NCBI RefSeq assembly: GCF_004364335.1
Contig: NZ_SOCR01000002.1
Location: forward strand, 1-64,000
Source: Pseudomonas graminis
GTDB taxonomy: Bacteria > Pseudomonadota > Gammaproteobacteria > Pseudomonadales > Pseudomonadaceae
DNA: 64,000 nt
Direction of reading: 5' to 3'
In this document: piece after piece, positions 18,301 to 24,496 of the stretch
Layout of the letters: each line of letters starts with the position of its first letter
Position numbering within the stretch: the stretch's first letter is position 1
Notes under the pieces: model-generated
Seen by the model: only the letters and a program-made list of their open reading frames with translations
Database searches by the model: none
Told to the model about the DNA's origin: nothing
Position numbers and translations under genes: made by a program

Positions 18301-19505
18301 CGCTGGCCGGCACCGGGAACGGCTCCTGGACCACCAGTGTGGCGGCCGGCACCGTCACGGACCTGACGGTGGTGGTCAACTCGAGCAACCTGCTGAGTCT
18401 GCTCGGGTCAATGACCGTCGGCCTGTACAAGCTCAACACCACGACCAACCAGTACGTGCTGGTGAAGAGCTATGGCGGCAGTGCGCTGGCAAACCTGGGC
18501 GGGGGCAACTACGGCATCCGTTTCGACGACCAGACGGCCGGCAGCTATCAGGTGAAAATCAGCACGGGCGGTGTAGGCCTGCTGAGCACCGTCAACGCCA
18601 GCCTGATCAATGACGCCACCTACACCAATCAGTTCGTCGTCAGCAGCTACACGCCGGTGGCGGGCAATCTGCTCACCGACACGGCCGGCGGCGGGGCTGA
18701 TGTGCTGGGCTCGGCCTACACCGTGCTCAATGTGCTGGCGGCCGGCAATTACGTGACGCCGGGCTACAACGGCACCACGATTGTCGGCACCTACGGTTCG
18801 CTGCTGGTGCAGGCTGACGGGCGCTACACCTACACCCTGACGCCGGGCCAGACCGATGCGGTCATCGGCCATGAAGACATCTTCACTTACCAGCTCAAGC
18901 ACCCCAACGGCACCACCGACACGGCGACGCTGACCATTGATCTGGAACAGGCCGGTGCCGTTACCACTACCTCGTTTGCCGCGTTGTCCACCGTAGCGAA
19001 CGTCGATGATCACAGCGCCACTGCGGTTGCCACCACTGGCGCCGAGCTGATTCAGGGCACCGCGGGCAACGACACGCTGGACGGGTCCCATGGCGGCGCG
19101 GTCACCCTCCAGGGTGGCGCCGGCAACGACACGCTGATCATCGCCGACCAGCACTTTGCCTCGGTCGACGGCGGCACGGGCACCGACACCCTGCTGTGGG
19201 CCGGGGGCGACGCGACCATCAACCTGGGCGATCTGCAGAGCCGGATCCACAACATCGAGGTGCTGGACCTGAACCACACCAGCGCCGTCGCGCTGACCAT
19301 CAGCCTGGCGGACCTGGTGTCCATTACCTCGGCAGTCAACAACACACTGATCATCAAGGGGGGCAGCGAGGACAGCGTACACATGACCAACACCTGGGTC
19401 GCCGGCGGTGCGCAACAGGCCGATGGCGTCGATTACACCCAGTACACGCCGCAAGAAGATCCAACCCATCACTTATGGGTGCAGAACGGTATTCACGTCG
19501 TTTGA
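6372..19505 (+). CDS. giant BapA-like adhesin with 41 Ig-like repeats, type I secreted
   Basis: This 4377-residue surface adhesin starts at the ATG at 6372, with AAGGA 8 bases upstream; a GTG ten codons earlier lacks an RBS. Residues ~1-125 match the BapA prefix domain (SPSVV, VASVSRNGQDLVVNLKNGE, then NFF). An Ala/Gly hydrophobic segment and a run of glycines follow (to ~156). Residues 160-3675 are 41 tandem Ig-like repeats: four of 92-95 residues, then 37 of 83-85 with the consensus DxTxPxAP, GEAGATVTV, DGTFSVTL and DAAGNVS. Two homologous ~230-residue modules come next, then two RTX nonapeptide-like motifs (GNDTLDG, GGAGNDTLI) and a C-terminal uncleaved secretion signal. I see no cysteine, as expected for a T1SS substrate. 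The T1SS genes follow immediately. Role: biofilm and surface attachment. Confidence 0.95.
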   Translation: MDNIVVANKATSELTAKTWGDLSLNSPSVVQMPVPPSQVASVSRNGQDLVVNLKNGEHIKVANFFNTAPDGPNSDMVFQGEDGTLWQAQYDTQSFNGFTFDEVDSLDQLIADAGVVSGATPTFAIAGLGLLGAGGAAAAAGGAAGGGGGGGGGGGGNAADTSAPVAPGNLLVSADGTLLTGTSEAGATIQVRNNAGTLLGSGVVAPDGSFSVTLNPPQTSGQPLAVSATDAAGNVSPSTQAPTPDTDGGTPPGPDTTAPAAPGNLAVNPTGSVLTGTGEAGATIQVRAADGTLLGSGIVATDGTFSLTLSPAQTDGQSLNVTATDAAGNTSVPAQALAPDIDVTPPGDTTPPDAPANLAVSANGTRLTGSGEAGATIQVRAADGTLLGSGIVATDGTFSLTLSPAQTDGQSLTVNAVDAAGNVSPPAQALAPDIDVPPVDTTAPNAPGNLVVSADGTRITGSGEVGATIQVRAADGTLLGSGTVGADGTFSLGLNPPQTDGQSLTVNAVDAAGNVSPPAQAQAPDIDVTPPGGDVTPPDAPTGIAISGNGAIVSGRGEAGSTASVIDANGNVLGTAVVGTDGLFNITLNSPQNAGQPLQVTLTDAAGNTSANVPLQAPDTTPPAAPSDFVLSADGLTLTGRAEAGSRVLVRNASGAVIGATRAALDGTFSVTLDSAQLNGEKLNVSATDSAGNSASAELTAADTTPPAQVTDVVISADGTQVSGKGEAGATVTIVGAGGTPIGTAIVGANGTFQTSLTTPANPGDQVQVTQTDTAGLPSPVLVVTAPDASGPATPSGLVISADGTQLSGTASAGSVVQVRDANGVLVGSATVGTNGSFTVVLNPAQANGEVLDVVAVDGQGENSVTVPVTAPDITGPTAATDLSVANNGLTLTGRGEPGSTVSVRDALGNVIGTGVTSATGNFTVTLASAQTNGQALQVVLNDAAGNPSPVAPVNAPDLDGPLQPSAISIDASGTTVTGTGEAGSTITVTDVNGNVLGTAIAAANGQFSVTLNTPQNNGQSLSISASDGSGGAPATVTFVTPDTQAPTAVTNPVLDGNGLTLTGVGEAGATVTVRDAAGNVIGSGQAGADGRFTLTLTTAQTDGQLLQVTQADAAGNQSLPVTVTAPDLSAPAPVTNLDLSANGLIVTGNGQIGATVTVKDALGATLGSAVVGSDGRFEVTLSSAQINGQELNVTQVDGSTLASGAVPLQAADIQAPDAPTGLTLSADGLTLSGQGEPGATVNVRDANGNLLGTATADTTGRFNVLLNAAQDDGQVLVVKQTDAAGNISPASSLTAPDTTAPDAPTGISISNDGLTVSGTGVAGDTVQVRDANGTLLGSATVATNGSFAVTLSPAQLDGQVLNVTQTDASTLPSAPASVTAPDITAPPAVINLTLDGNGLLTGTTVAGGSVKILDANGVQIGTAVAGADGIFTVTVTPILRNGETVQVVATDGANDSLATPVLAPDTTRPVDVTNLAISPDGASVSGVGEPGTTVTVRGPANQLLGTGTVGQDGTFVIGLNPPAANNTNVDVISTDASGNASNAVSLAGPDGTQLATPNGMAISTDGFIMTGAATAGSTVTILDSNGVSLGSGRVNSFGRFSILMRFAQLNAQTLHVVSTDDAGHTSVTALVVASDVTAPEAPAGLTINADGSSVTGRGEAGATVTITNSGGTVLGSGIVAANGIFTIALTPSQLDAQPLTATQVDQAGNVSQAGSIVAPDLTAPTAATGLTINNVGTVVNGLGEAGATVTIRDAAGNILATGLVNQSGQFQVTLPNAVTTGAPLTVTLADAAGNVSAGASLTTVDTTPPALPQNLLVSANGSTLTGTGEAGATVKVLDAGGTLLGTALVASDGTFTVTLAPAPNNGQALDISQTDPSGNVSPSANLTAPDITPPAALTQVSVNADGLTVTGRGEPGATVSVRTSAGALLGTALVAANGAFSVTLSTAQINAEVLTVTQEDPPGNVSTAVNVTSVDLTAPDSPTALLLSGSGVQLGGNAEAGSTVTVRDASGTVLGSGVAGANGVFQVTLSSPQLNGQSLSVTATDAAGNVSVPAPYQAADTTAPAAASNLAVSADGLTLGGTGEAGATVVVRDANGNTLGTATVGANGSFTVGLTPAAAAGSTLTVVETDAAGNASAASTVVAPGNLAEPAPLNLALSADGLTLTGTANAGSTVSIRTASGVLLGTALVNGDGTFSAQLNAAQLNGESLSAIATSSDGINSLATGYLAADVTAPGQLTDLVLTTNGVTLTGHGEVGATVTVLGVGGAILGTGQVGADGNFSLTLNTPQIAGQALSVFQTDVAGNESASLGLTARDLIAPNAPLALAVTPDGAVLSGTGEPGATVNVFNASGALVGSGSVRIDGTFQLTLTTPQANGELLAVTLTDAAGNVSVPGSLTSVDTTAPLALTQLNISSDGATLTGRGEAGAIVTVTNNLGALLGTATVGNTGAFTLVLVPALTNAEVLTLVQRDATGNVSPQASLTTPDFTPPDQLDNVRINAAGAVVTGTGEAGATVTVRDASGTLLGTTLVLTDGTFSVTLSTPQINNQVLSVQQADPPGNVSVPATVIAPDLTPPAVATGLQFNAAGSVLSGSGEAGAGVRVTLADGTQVGTGTVGVDGKFLITLTQTQNAGQPVFVVLTDAANNASAAGSLASPDLTPPAAVTNVQISDTGVLVSGRGEAGASLLITDAAGNIVGTGVVGVDGNFAVSLSVPQINGELLSIVQRDAAGNPSAGTPVTAPDNTPPALPVVTSLSANGLTLNGTGEAGATVRVTSATGASLGSATVQTDGTFSVTLSAAQLNGQTLNLTQTDAANNVSGTVAYQAADVTDPLAVTNLAVSQDGLTLTGRGEPGATVTVSVAGTPALGTAIVRADGTFSVPLSTAQLNGQSLSVVQVDPALNDSTPVAVIAPDSTPPAVPVFTSLTGNGTILQGTAEANSTVTVTSANGTLLGSAQAAANGQYSITLSPAQTNGQVISIVATDAANNHSAPLVQQVPDTQAPDPVSNLTISADYLLLAGRGEAGAIVTVKDSLGVTLGTGQVAANGTFVVTLAPGVTANNVLTVGQVDASNNVSGTLNLTVPVTPPPNAPTNLQVSADGLSVTGSAVTGTTITVYSATGAVLGTAATNAGGTFTVTLNTAQTNGESLGVTASTGAGGASLPAAVVAVDTTPPAVLSDLAVSATGTLVSGRGEAGATVTITSATGITLGTALVNAGGTFGVVLSTAQANGQVLNAYQTDSVGLQSGTLPVTAPDITAPNAPAALVLNGAGTVLSGIGEAGATVTVRSSLGVVLGTATVAVDGTFSANLSAAQLNGQLLSVSQRDVAGNVSLLANLSAVDTTPPAALTNVALNGAGLQVSGNGEAGATVRVTNAAGVVLGTAVVSAAGGFVVSLSTAQLNGQVLSVQQADVAGNASVVATVTAVDLQAPNPPSALILAANGLTLSGSGEAGATVNVFNAGGTLLGTTTVGAGGTFNLTLNAAQLDGQALTVRQVDVAGNVSAAGSLVAADITPPGAPTAVSVNASGSVVTGTGVAGSTVTVRNAIGAVLGSTTVAANGSFSVALSAAQINNQVLSITQADAAGNVSISASAIAPDLTPPAAPGALLVSVDGLTVSGTGEIGSTVQIKSTGGAVLGTGTVGATGLFSVTLAPAQINGETLLVSLTDIKGNLSVAANVTAPDIDVNTPVIASDNLATASVSLVPVKTTQNVSDSFSTLLAGFSKAFVFTVNSGTTLDPTLTLTTGSAVSLLDGVVYTLQVKNASGSWVTLDVNGNGGLLDLVALTGQGVRVNIADLQGGDYRLVVSSTGIGVVTTVTTQLQLDVTSLTQFNGVAGAAVTGNVITNPGVDGQADVTGPDNGAVLQVLKNGSYVTASAGTTVQGLYGTLTIDASGNYSYTPNGAVTSVGKVDVFSYQLVHPNGLSDTANLYVRIDSPQATEVWSDTNLASPALLVDATNDIAVSDITLVNKEVITNSTLGSFSVPLAGTGNGSWTTSVAAGTVTDLTVVVNSSNLLSLLGSMTVGLYKLNTTTNQYVLVKSYGGSALANLGGGNYGIRFDDQTAGSYQVKISTGGVGLLSTVNASLINDATYTNQFVVSSYTPVAGNLLTDTAGGGADVLGSAYTVLNVLAAGNYVTPGYNGTTIVGTYGSLLVQADGRYTYTLTPGQTDAVIGHEDIFTYQLKHPNGTTDTATLTIDLEQAGAVTTTSFAALSTVANVDDHSATAVATTGAELIQGTAGNDTLDGSHGGAVTLQGGAGNDTLIIADQHFASVDGGTGTDTLLWAGGDATINLGDLQSRIHNIEVLDLNHTSAVALTISLADLVSITSAVNNTLIIKGGSEDSVHMTNTWVAGGAQQADGVDYTQYTPQEDPTHHLWVQNGIHVV
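7201..7329 (+). repeat. 129-bp perfect direct repeat, copy 1 (in Ig repeat 2)
   Basis: The 129 bases from ccggtgaagc to agtcgctga are identical to 7480-7608, 279 bases downstream. The rest of the array is divergent at DNA level, so this pair looks recently homogenised. Confidence 0.95.
7480..7608 (+). repeat. 129-bp perfect direct repeat, copy 2 (in Ig repeat 3)
   Basis: Second copy of the identical 129-base block found at 7201-7329. It encodes GEAGATIQVRAADGTLLGSG and the following core strands without a single base change. Confidence 0.95.
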
Positions 19506-19517
19506 TCAGCCCGCCCT

Positions 19518-19571
19518 CTGGCGCTGCCAGCGGCGAGGTTCAACCGGTCGATCGTTACGACCGGCCGGTTG
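19518..19571 (+). terminator. two hairpins between adhesin and TolC-like gene
   Basis: ctggc/gccag (19518-19530) and caaccggtcg/cgaccggccggttg (19541-19550 with 19558-19571, imperfect) sit in the 112-base gap after the adhesin stop. No T-run follows. This would suit partial termination or mRNA 3' end stabilisation, allowing different expression of the adhesin and its exporter. Confidence 0.4.
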
Positions 19572-19617
19572 ATTGCCTAAAAAGGGAAGCTCTGTATTCG
19601 TACAGTAAGGAAGCCAT

Positions 19618-21135
19618 GTGGAGCGCGTTCGCAAGCAGAAATGGCCGGCGGTCGTCCTGACCCTCGGCCTGTGTCACCCGATGTTTTCCGTTGCGCTGGC
19701 GGAGGATCAGATCGATCCCGGCCTGCGCAGCATCAGTCCGTCGCGCCTGCAAGCCAGGCCCGAGGACTCAAGGCGCAAGGGCGAAGGCCCTGCAGGCAAG
19801 TCCAGAAGCACTGCTAAGGCCGGAGCCAATGTCAACGCTGATGCCAGTGCTAATGCCAATTCGCCGCCCGGGGCGGTGGCGGTCCTGGAGGACAGCCAGA
19901 CCCTGGGTCTTGAACAGGCCGTCAAGGTCGCCGTTGACTGGCACCCCAGCATCAGCGAGGCGATCGGCACCTTGTATCAACAGGCCGAGGGCATCAACGT
20001 GGCCGAAGCCGGTTACTACCCGCAGATCTCCGGCGGGATCAAAGGCGGATACACCAGCGGCTACGGCAGCGACGCCGGCAGCCAGTCGGTGAGCATTTCC
20101 CTCAAGCAGATGCTTTACGACTTCGGCAAGGTCTCGAACTCAGTTGAAGCAGCCCGGGCCAAGGTGGCACGTAGCCAGGCAAGCATTCTGCTGACCATCG
20201 ATCAGGTCAGCCGCGACACCGCGTTTGCGTACATCGAAGTCCAGCGCTATCAGCGTCTGGTGGACATCGCCCGGGAGCAGATCCGCGGCATCGGCGACAT
20301 CGTCGAGCTGGCCAAACAGCGCAGCGACATGGGCGCCAGCACCCGCTCCGATGTGGTCCAGGCGCAGTCCCGCGCCGAGGGCGGCATGGCCACGCTGCAA
20401 GAGTACAAAGCGCAGTACGCGCGCTGGCAGTCGACGCTGACCAACCTGCTCGGTCGGCAGACCCCGCCCCGGGTCAGCGACACCTTCAGCAACTCGATGA
20501 CCGACGCCTGCACCGCCCCAGTCAGCACTGATGCCCTCCCCGCCGTGCTGCAAGCCGCCGCCCAGCGGACCCAGGCCCAGGCCGAACTGGCCCAGGCCAA
20601 GGCCGAAGCCTACCCGACACTGTCGTTGCAGCCGTCGATCAACCAGTACCTGGACGATCATTACGACGACCAGAATTCGAGGATCAATCGCACCCAGGCC
20701 GGGATCTTTCTCAATCTGGAAGTGCCGATCTATCAGGGCGGCGCCATCAGCGCCCGGAGTCGCGCCGCCAACTATGCGCTGACCGCCGCCGATTCCGCCG
20801 AAGACGCCGCTCGCTTGCAGGCGCGGCAAGGGCTGGGCGAAGCGCAGGCGCAGACGTCGGGCCTGACGCGCCGGCTCGGCTCGCTGGAATCCCGGCAGAG
20901 CAGCATCACCGAAGCCCGCGAGCTGTACGGCCGGCAGTACCTGGAACTGGGGACCCGGCCTTTGCTTGACCTGCTCAACGCCGAGCAGGAGATCCACCAG
21001 TCGCGCTTCGACCTGGCCAACACCCAGGCTGACCTGCGCCGCCTGCAAATCGACTGCCTGTACAACAGCGGCGCGCTGCGTCGCGCGTTCGGCATCGATC
21101 ACAGCACCATCCAGCACGTGGAGATCCTGCCATGA
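19618..21135 (+). CDS. TolC-family outer-membrane channel of the adhesin T1SS
   Basis: The protein has 505 residues. The GTG start is supported by TAAGGA 6 bases upstream; the ATG two bases before it is out of frame. A signal peptide ends near FSVALA (residue ~28). A low-complexity Ala/Asn linker (~60-80) precedes two TolC-like outer-membrane efflux halves, with long helices such as AKVARSQASILLTIDQVSRDTAFAYIEVQRYQ (split here into its parts) and a C-terminal GTRPLLDLLNAEQEI motif characteristic of TolC/LapE proteins. It forms the outer-membrane duct for type I secretion of the upstream adhesin. Its stop overlaps the next start as ATGA, so translation is probably coupled to the ABC transporter gene. 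Confidence 0.93.
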   Translation: MERVRKQKWPAVVLTLGLCHPMFSVALAEDQIDPGLRSISPSRLQARPEDSRRKGEGPAGKSRSTAKAGANVNADASANANSPPGAVAVLEDSQTLGLEQAVKVAVDWHPSISEAIGTLYQQAEGINVAEAGYYPQISGGIKGGYTSGYGSDAGSQSVSISLKQMLYDFGKVSNSVEAARAKVARSQASILLTIDQVSRDTAFAYIEVQRYQRLVDIAREQIRGIGDIVELAKQRSDMGASTRSDVVQAQSRAEGGMATLQEYKAQYARWQSTLTNLLGRQTPPRVSDTFSNSMTDACTAPVSTDALPAVLQAAAQRTQAQAELAQAKAEAYPTLSLQPSINQYLDDHYDDQNSRINRTQAGIFLNLEVPIYQGGAISARSRAANYALTAADSAEDAARLQARQGLGEAQAQTSGLTRRLGSLESRQSSITEARELYGRQYLELGTRPLLDLLNAEQEIHQSRFDLANTQADLRRLQIDCLYNSGALRRAFGIDHSTIQHVEILP

Positions 21136-23291
21136 CCGAGACCATCGTCATCCCCGAAGCCCCTGCGGCAGGCCCTGATCGTCCGGATTATTCACCGTGG
21201 CTTGAAGCGATCCTTAACGTCGCGCGGCATTACCGCCTGGACGTGTCGCCGGAGAGCATTCGTCTGGCCTCGACCAACAGCGAGGGCCGCGTCGAGGAAG
21301 TGGTCCGCTACATGGCGCGTCAGGCGGGCCTGAGCGTCAAGTTCGCCCACTACGACCGCAAAAGCCTGTCGCGCTGGCGCACGCCGCTGCTGGTGCAACT
21401 GCGCGACGGCCAGGTCGGCGTGATCGAAAGTGTCAGCGAGCAAGGCGAACTGGGCATTGCCTACAGCGGCGATCAAGGCCTGCAAAGCCGCATCGACCCT
21501 GCGGTGCTGGCCGATCAGGCGTTGCGTACGGTGGTTCTGCGGCCCATTCAGCCCCTGAGCGACGTGCGCACCGACGACTACATCAAGCCCTACGACGAGC
21601 ACTGGTTCCGGCGCATTGTCCTCAGTGACCTGCGCCCCTACCGCCAGGTGATGCTGGCGTCGCTGGTCGCCAACCTGCTGGGCATGGCCGGCGTGCTTTT
21701 TTCCATGCAGGTCTACGACCGGGTGATTCCGGCCGAGTCACTGCCGACGCTGTACGTGCTGTTTGGCGGCGTGATGCTGGCCCTGGTGTTCGATTTCGTC
21801 ATGCGCATCATGCGTCTGCGCATCACCGACGTGCTGGGCAAGCGTGCCGACCTGCGGGTCTCGGACCTGGTCTTCGGTCACGCCCTGCGCCTGCGCAACT
21901 CGGCGCGGCCGAAATCCACCGGCTCGTTCATTTCACAGCTGCGCGAGCTGGAGCAGATCCGCGACCTGATCACCTCCAGCACTGCGACGGCGCTGGCGGA
22001 CATGCCGTTCTTCTTCCTGTTCTTGCTGGTGTTCTACCTGATTGGCGGCCCGCTGGTGCTGATTCCTCTGGTCGCGCTGGTGGCGATGGTGCTGCCCGGC
22101 GTACTCGCCCAGCGCAAGCTGGCGCGTCTGGCCAATGCGTCGATGCGCGAAGCCGCACTGCGCAACGCCATGCTGGTGGAAACCGTGCAGGGCATGGACG
22201 ACATCAAGGCGCTGCAGGCCGAGCAACGTTTCCAGCAACAGTGGAATCATTACAACGCTGCGTCCGCCGACAGCAGCCTGAAACTGCGCTCGCTGACCAA
22301 CAGCCTGGTCGCCTGGACCCAGAACGTTCAGGGTGCGGTGTTTGCCGTGGTCATCGTGTTCGGTGCGCCAATGGTGATTGCCGGCGACCTCACCACCGGC
22401 AGCCTGGTGGCGGCCTCGATGCTGGCCTCGCGGATGATGGCGCCCATGGCCCAGCTGACCCATGTGCTGACCCGCTGGCAACAGGCGAAAGTGGCGCTGC
22501 AAGGGCTCAATCGGCTGATGCAGATGCCGGTCGATCACCCCGAAGGCAGCCAGCGCGTGCATTTGCCCGCCATTCGCGGGGATTACGTGTTGCGTCAGGC
22601 CGGCTTCAAGTACAGCGAAGAGGCCTCGCCTGCCCTTAGCGGCATCAACCTGAACATTCGGCCGGGCGAGCGCGTCGCCATTCTCGGACGCAATGGCGCC
22701 GGCAAGTCCACGCTGCTGCAGGCGCTGGCGGGTTCAATGGATTTGTCCAGCGGCGAGACCACCGTCGACGGCATCTCCCTCGCCCACCTGGACCCGGCCG
22801 ACCTGCGCCGGGACGTCGGCCTGATGTCGCAACAGGCGCGGCTGTTTCACGGCACCCTGCGGGACAACATCACCCTCGGCGCCGGCCAGGCCAGTGATCA
22901 GGAAATCATTGCCGCTTTGGCGGTGACCGGCGCACTGGAGTTTGTTCGCCAGATGCCCAAGGGCATGGATCACCTGATTCTCGAAGGGGGTTTGGGCCTG
23001 TCCGGCGGTCAGCGCCAGAGCTTGCTGCTGTCACGCCTGCTGATTCGCCAGCCCCAAGTGCTGCTGCTGGACGAACCCACGGCTTCACTGGATGACATCA
23101 CCGAACGCCAGTTGCTGGAAAAACTGTCGACCTGGTGTCAGGGCCGCACCCTCATCGTCGCCACGCACCGGGTCAGCCTGCTGCAACTGGTGGAGCGGAT
23201 CATCGTGCTGGACAACGGCCGCATCGTCATCGACGACCACCGCGACGCCGCCCTCACCCGACTCAGGCAGCCGCAAGGAGCGCAGGCATGA
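21132..23291 (+). CDS. type I secretion ABC transporter (LapB/HlyB-like) with C39-like domain
   Basis: This 719-residue inner-membrane exporter has three parts. Residues ~20-150 are a C39 peptidase-like domain without the catalytic cysteine, as in exporters of RTX-type and LapA-type substrates that are not cleaved. Residues ~165-450 form a six-helix ABC membrane domain. Residues ~480-705 are the nucleotide-binding domain, with Walker A GRNGAGKST, signature LSGGQRQS, Walker B VLLLDEPTASLD and H-loop ATHR, all intact. It powers export of the adhesin through the HlyD-like adaptor and TolC-like channel encoded on each side. It overlaps both neighbours by ATGA, which shows a tight operon. Confidence 0.95.
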   Translation: MTETIVIPEAPAAGPDRPDYSPWLEAILNVARHYRLDVSPESIRLASTNSEGRVEEVVRYMARQAGLSVKFAHYDRKSLSRWRTPLLVQLRDGQVGVIESVSEQGELGIAYSGDQGLQSRIDPAVLADQALRTVVLRPIQPLSDVRTDDYIKPYDEHWFRRIVLSDLRPYRQVMLASLVANLLGMAGVLFSMQVYDRVIPAESLPTLYVLFGGVMLALVFDFVMRIMRLRITDVLGKRADLRVSDLVFGHALRLRNSARPKSTGSFISQLRELEQIRDLITSSTATALADMPFFFLFLLVFYLIGGPLVLIPLVALVAMVLPGVLAQRKLARLANASMREAALRNAMLVETVQGMDDIKALQAEQRFQQQWNHYNAASADSSLKLRSLTNSLVAWTQNVQGAVFAVVIVFGAPMVIAGDLTTGSLVAASMLASRMMAPMAQLTHVLTRWQQAKVALQGLNRLMQMPVDHPEGSQRVHLPAIRGDYVLRQAGFKYSEEASPALSGINLNIRPGERVAILGRNGAGKSTLLQALAGSMDLSSGETTVDGISLAHLDPADLRRDVGLMSQQARLFHGTLRDNITLGAGQASDQEIIAALAVTGALEFVRQMPKGMDHLILEGGLGLSGGQRQSLLLSRLLIRQPQVLLLDEPTASLDDITERQLLEKLSTWCQGRTLIVATHRVSLLQLVERIIVLDNGRIVIDDHRDAALTRLRQPQGAQA

Positions 23292-24496
23292 ACGCACTGA
23301 CAACCGAAAAAACGCCACGGCTTGGCGATCAAGTCACCTACCTCGATGGCCAGGACGAGCGCAGCATCGCCGGCGGCGTGCGGGTCATCTGGATCTGCGC
23401 CGTGATGCTGGCGTGTTTCCTCGCCTGGGCTGCCTGGTTTCAGGTCGTCGAAGTCTCCACCGGCACCGGCAAAGTGGTGCCCAGTTCCAGGGAACAGCTG
23501 ATTCAGTCCATGGAAGGCGGGATCATCAAGGAGTTGAACGTCAGCGAAGGTACGCTGGTGGAACGCGGCCAGGTGCTGGCCCAGCTGGATGCGGTGAAGA
23601 GTGAATCGAACGTTGGGGAAAGCGAGGCGAAATACCGGGCGGCGCTGGCCAGCGTCAATCGGTTGCAGGCCGAGGTCAGCGAGAAGCCGCTGACCTTCGA
23701 TGCGTCGCTGGACAAGTATCCGGAGCTGCGCCGCGCCGAAACCGATTTGTTCAACGCCCGGCGCAGGGGCCTGAGCGAAACGCTGACCGGCATCGAAAGC
23801 TCGCTGAAGCTGGTGCGCAGCGAACTGGACATCACCGAGAACCTGGCGAAGATCGGCGCCTCAAGCCGGGTCGAAGTGCTGCGCCTGAACCGTCAGCGCT
23901 CCGAGCTTGAGCTCAAGGCCACCGAGGCACGTTCCGAATACATGGTGCATGCCCGCGAAGACCTGGCCAAAGCAAACGCCGAGGCGCAGATGCTGTCGGC
24001 GGTGATCCGCGGCCGCAGCGATTCGTTGTCACGCCTGACCTTGCGCTCGCCGGTGCGCGGCATCGTCAAGGACATCAAAGTCACCACCATCGGCGGGGTC
24101 GTGCCGCCCAACGGGCAGTTGATGCAGATCGTGCCGCTGGATGAGCAACTGCTGATCGAAACCCGCATCTCGCCCCGGGACATCGCCTTCATTCACCCCG
24201 AGCAGCAGGCCAAGGTGAAAATCACGGCTTATGACTATTCGATCTACGGCAGCCTCGACGGCAAGGTGGTGACCATCTCGCCGGACACGATTCAGGATGA
24301 GGTGAAGCCGGAAATTTTCTACTACCGCGTGTACATCCGCACGGACGCGGATGTCCTGCGCAACAAGGCAGGCAAGACCTTTGCCATCGTCCCCGGAATG
24401 ATCGCCACGGTGGACATCCGCACCGGTGAAAAAACCGTGCTGGATTACCTCATCAAACCCCTCAACCGCGCCCGGGAAGCCCTGCGCGAGCGTTGA
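23288..24496 (+). CDS. HlyD-family periplasmic adaptor (LapC-like)
   Basis: This 402-residue membrane-fusion protein starts at the ATG at 23288, which overlaps the ABC transporter stop; the frame is open further upstream but overlaps that gene. It has a short cytosolic N-terminus, one transmembrane helix (residues ~32-55) and the lipoyl-like SMEGGIIKELNVSEGTLVERGQ segment. A long coiled-coil hairpin (~110-250) follows, then a second lipoyl half with LRSPVRGIVKDI and a beta-barrel with the family motif VPLDEQLLIE. It bridges the ABC transporter and outer-membrane channel. Its stop directly abuts the stop of the convergent gene, with no base between them. Confidence 0.95.
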   Translation: MNALTTEKTPRLGDQVTYLDGQDERSIAGGVRVIWICAVMLACFLAWAAWFQVVEVSTGTGKVVPSSREQLIQSMEGGIIKELNVSEGTLVERGQVLAQLDAVKSESNVGESEAKYRAALASVNRLQAEVSEKPLTFDASLDKYPELRRAETDLFNARRRGLSETLTGIESSLKLVRSELDITENLAKIGASSRVEVLRLNRQRSELELKATEARSEYMVHAREDLAKANAEAQMLSAVIRGRSDSLSRLTLRSPVRGIVKDIKVTTIGGVVPPNGQLMQIVPLDEQLLIETRISPRDIAFIHPEQQAKVKITAYDYSIYGSLDGKVVTISPDTIQDEVKPEIFYYRVYIRTDADVLRNKAGKTFAIVPGMIATVDIRTGEKTVLDYLIKPLNRAREALRER

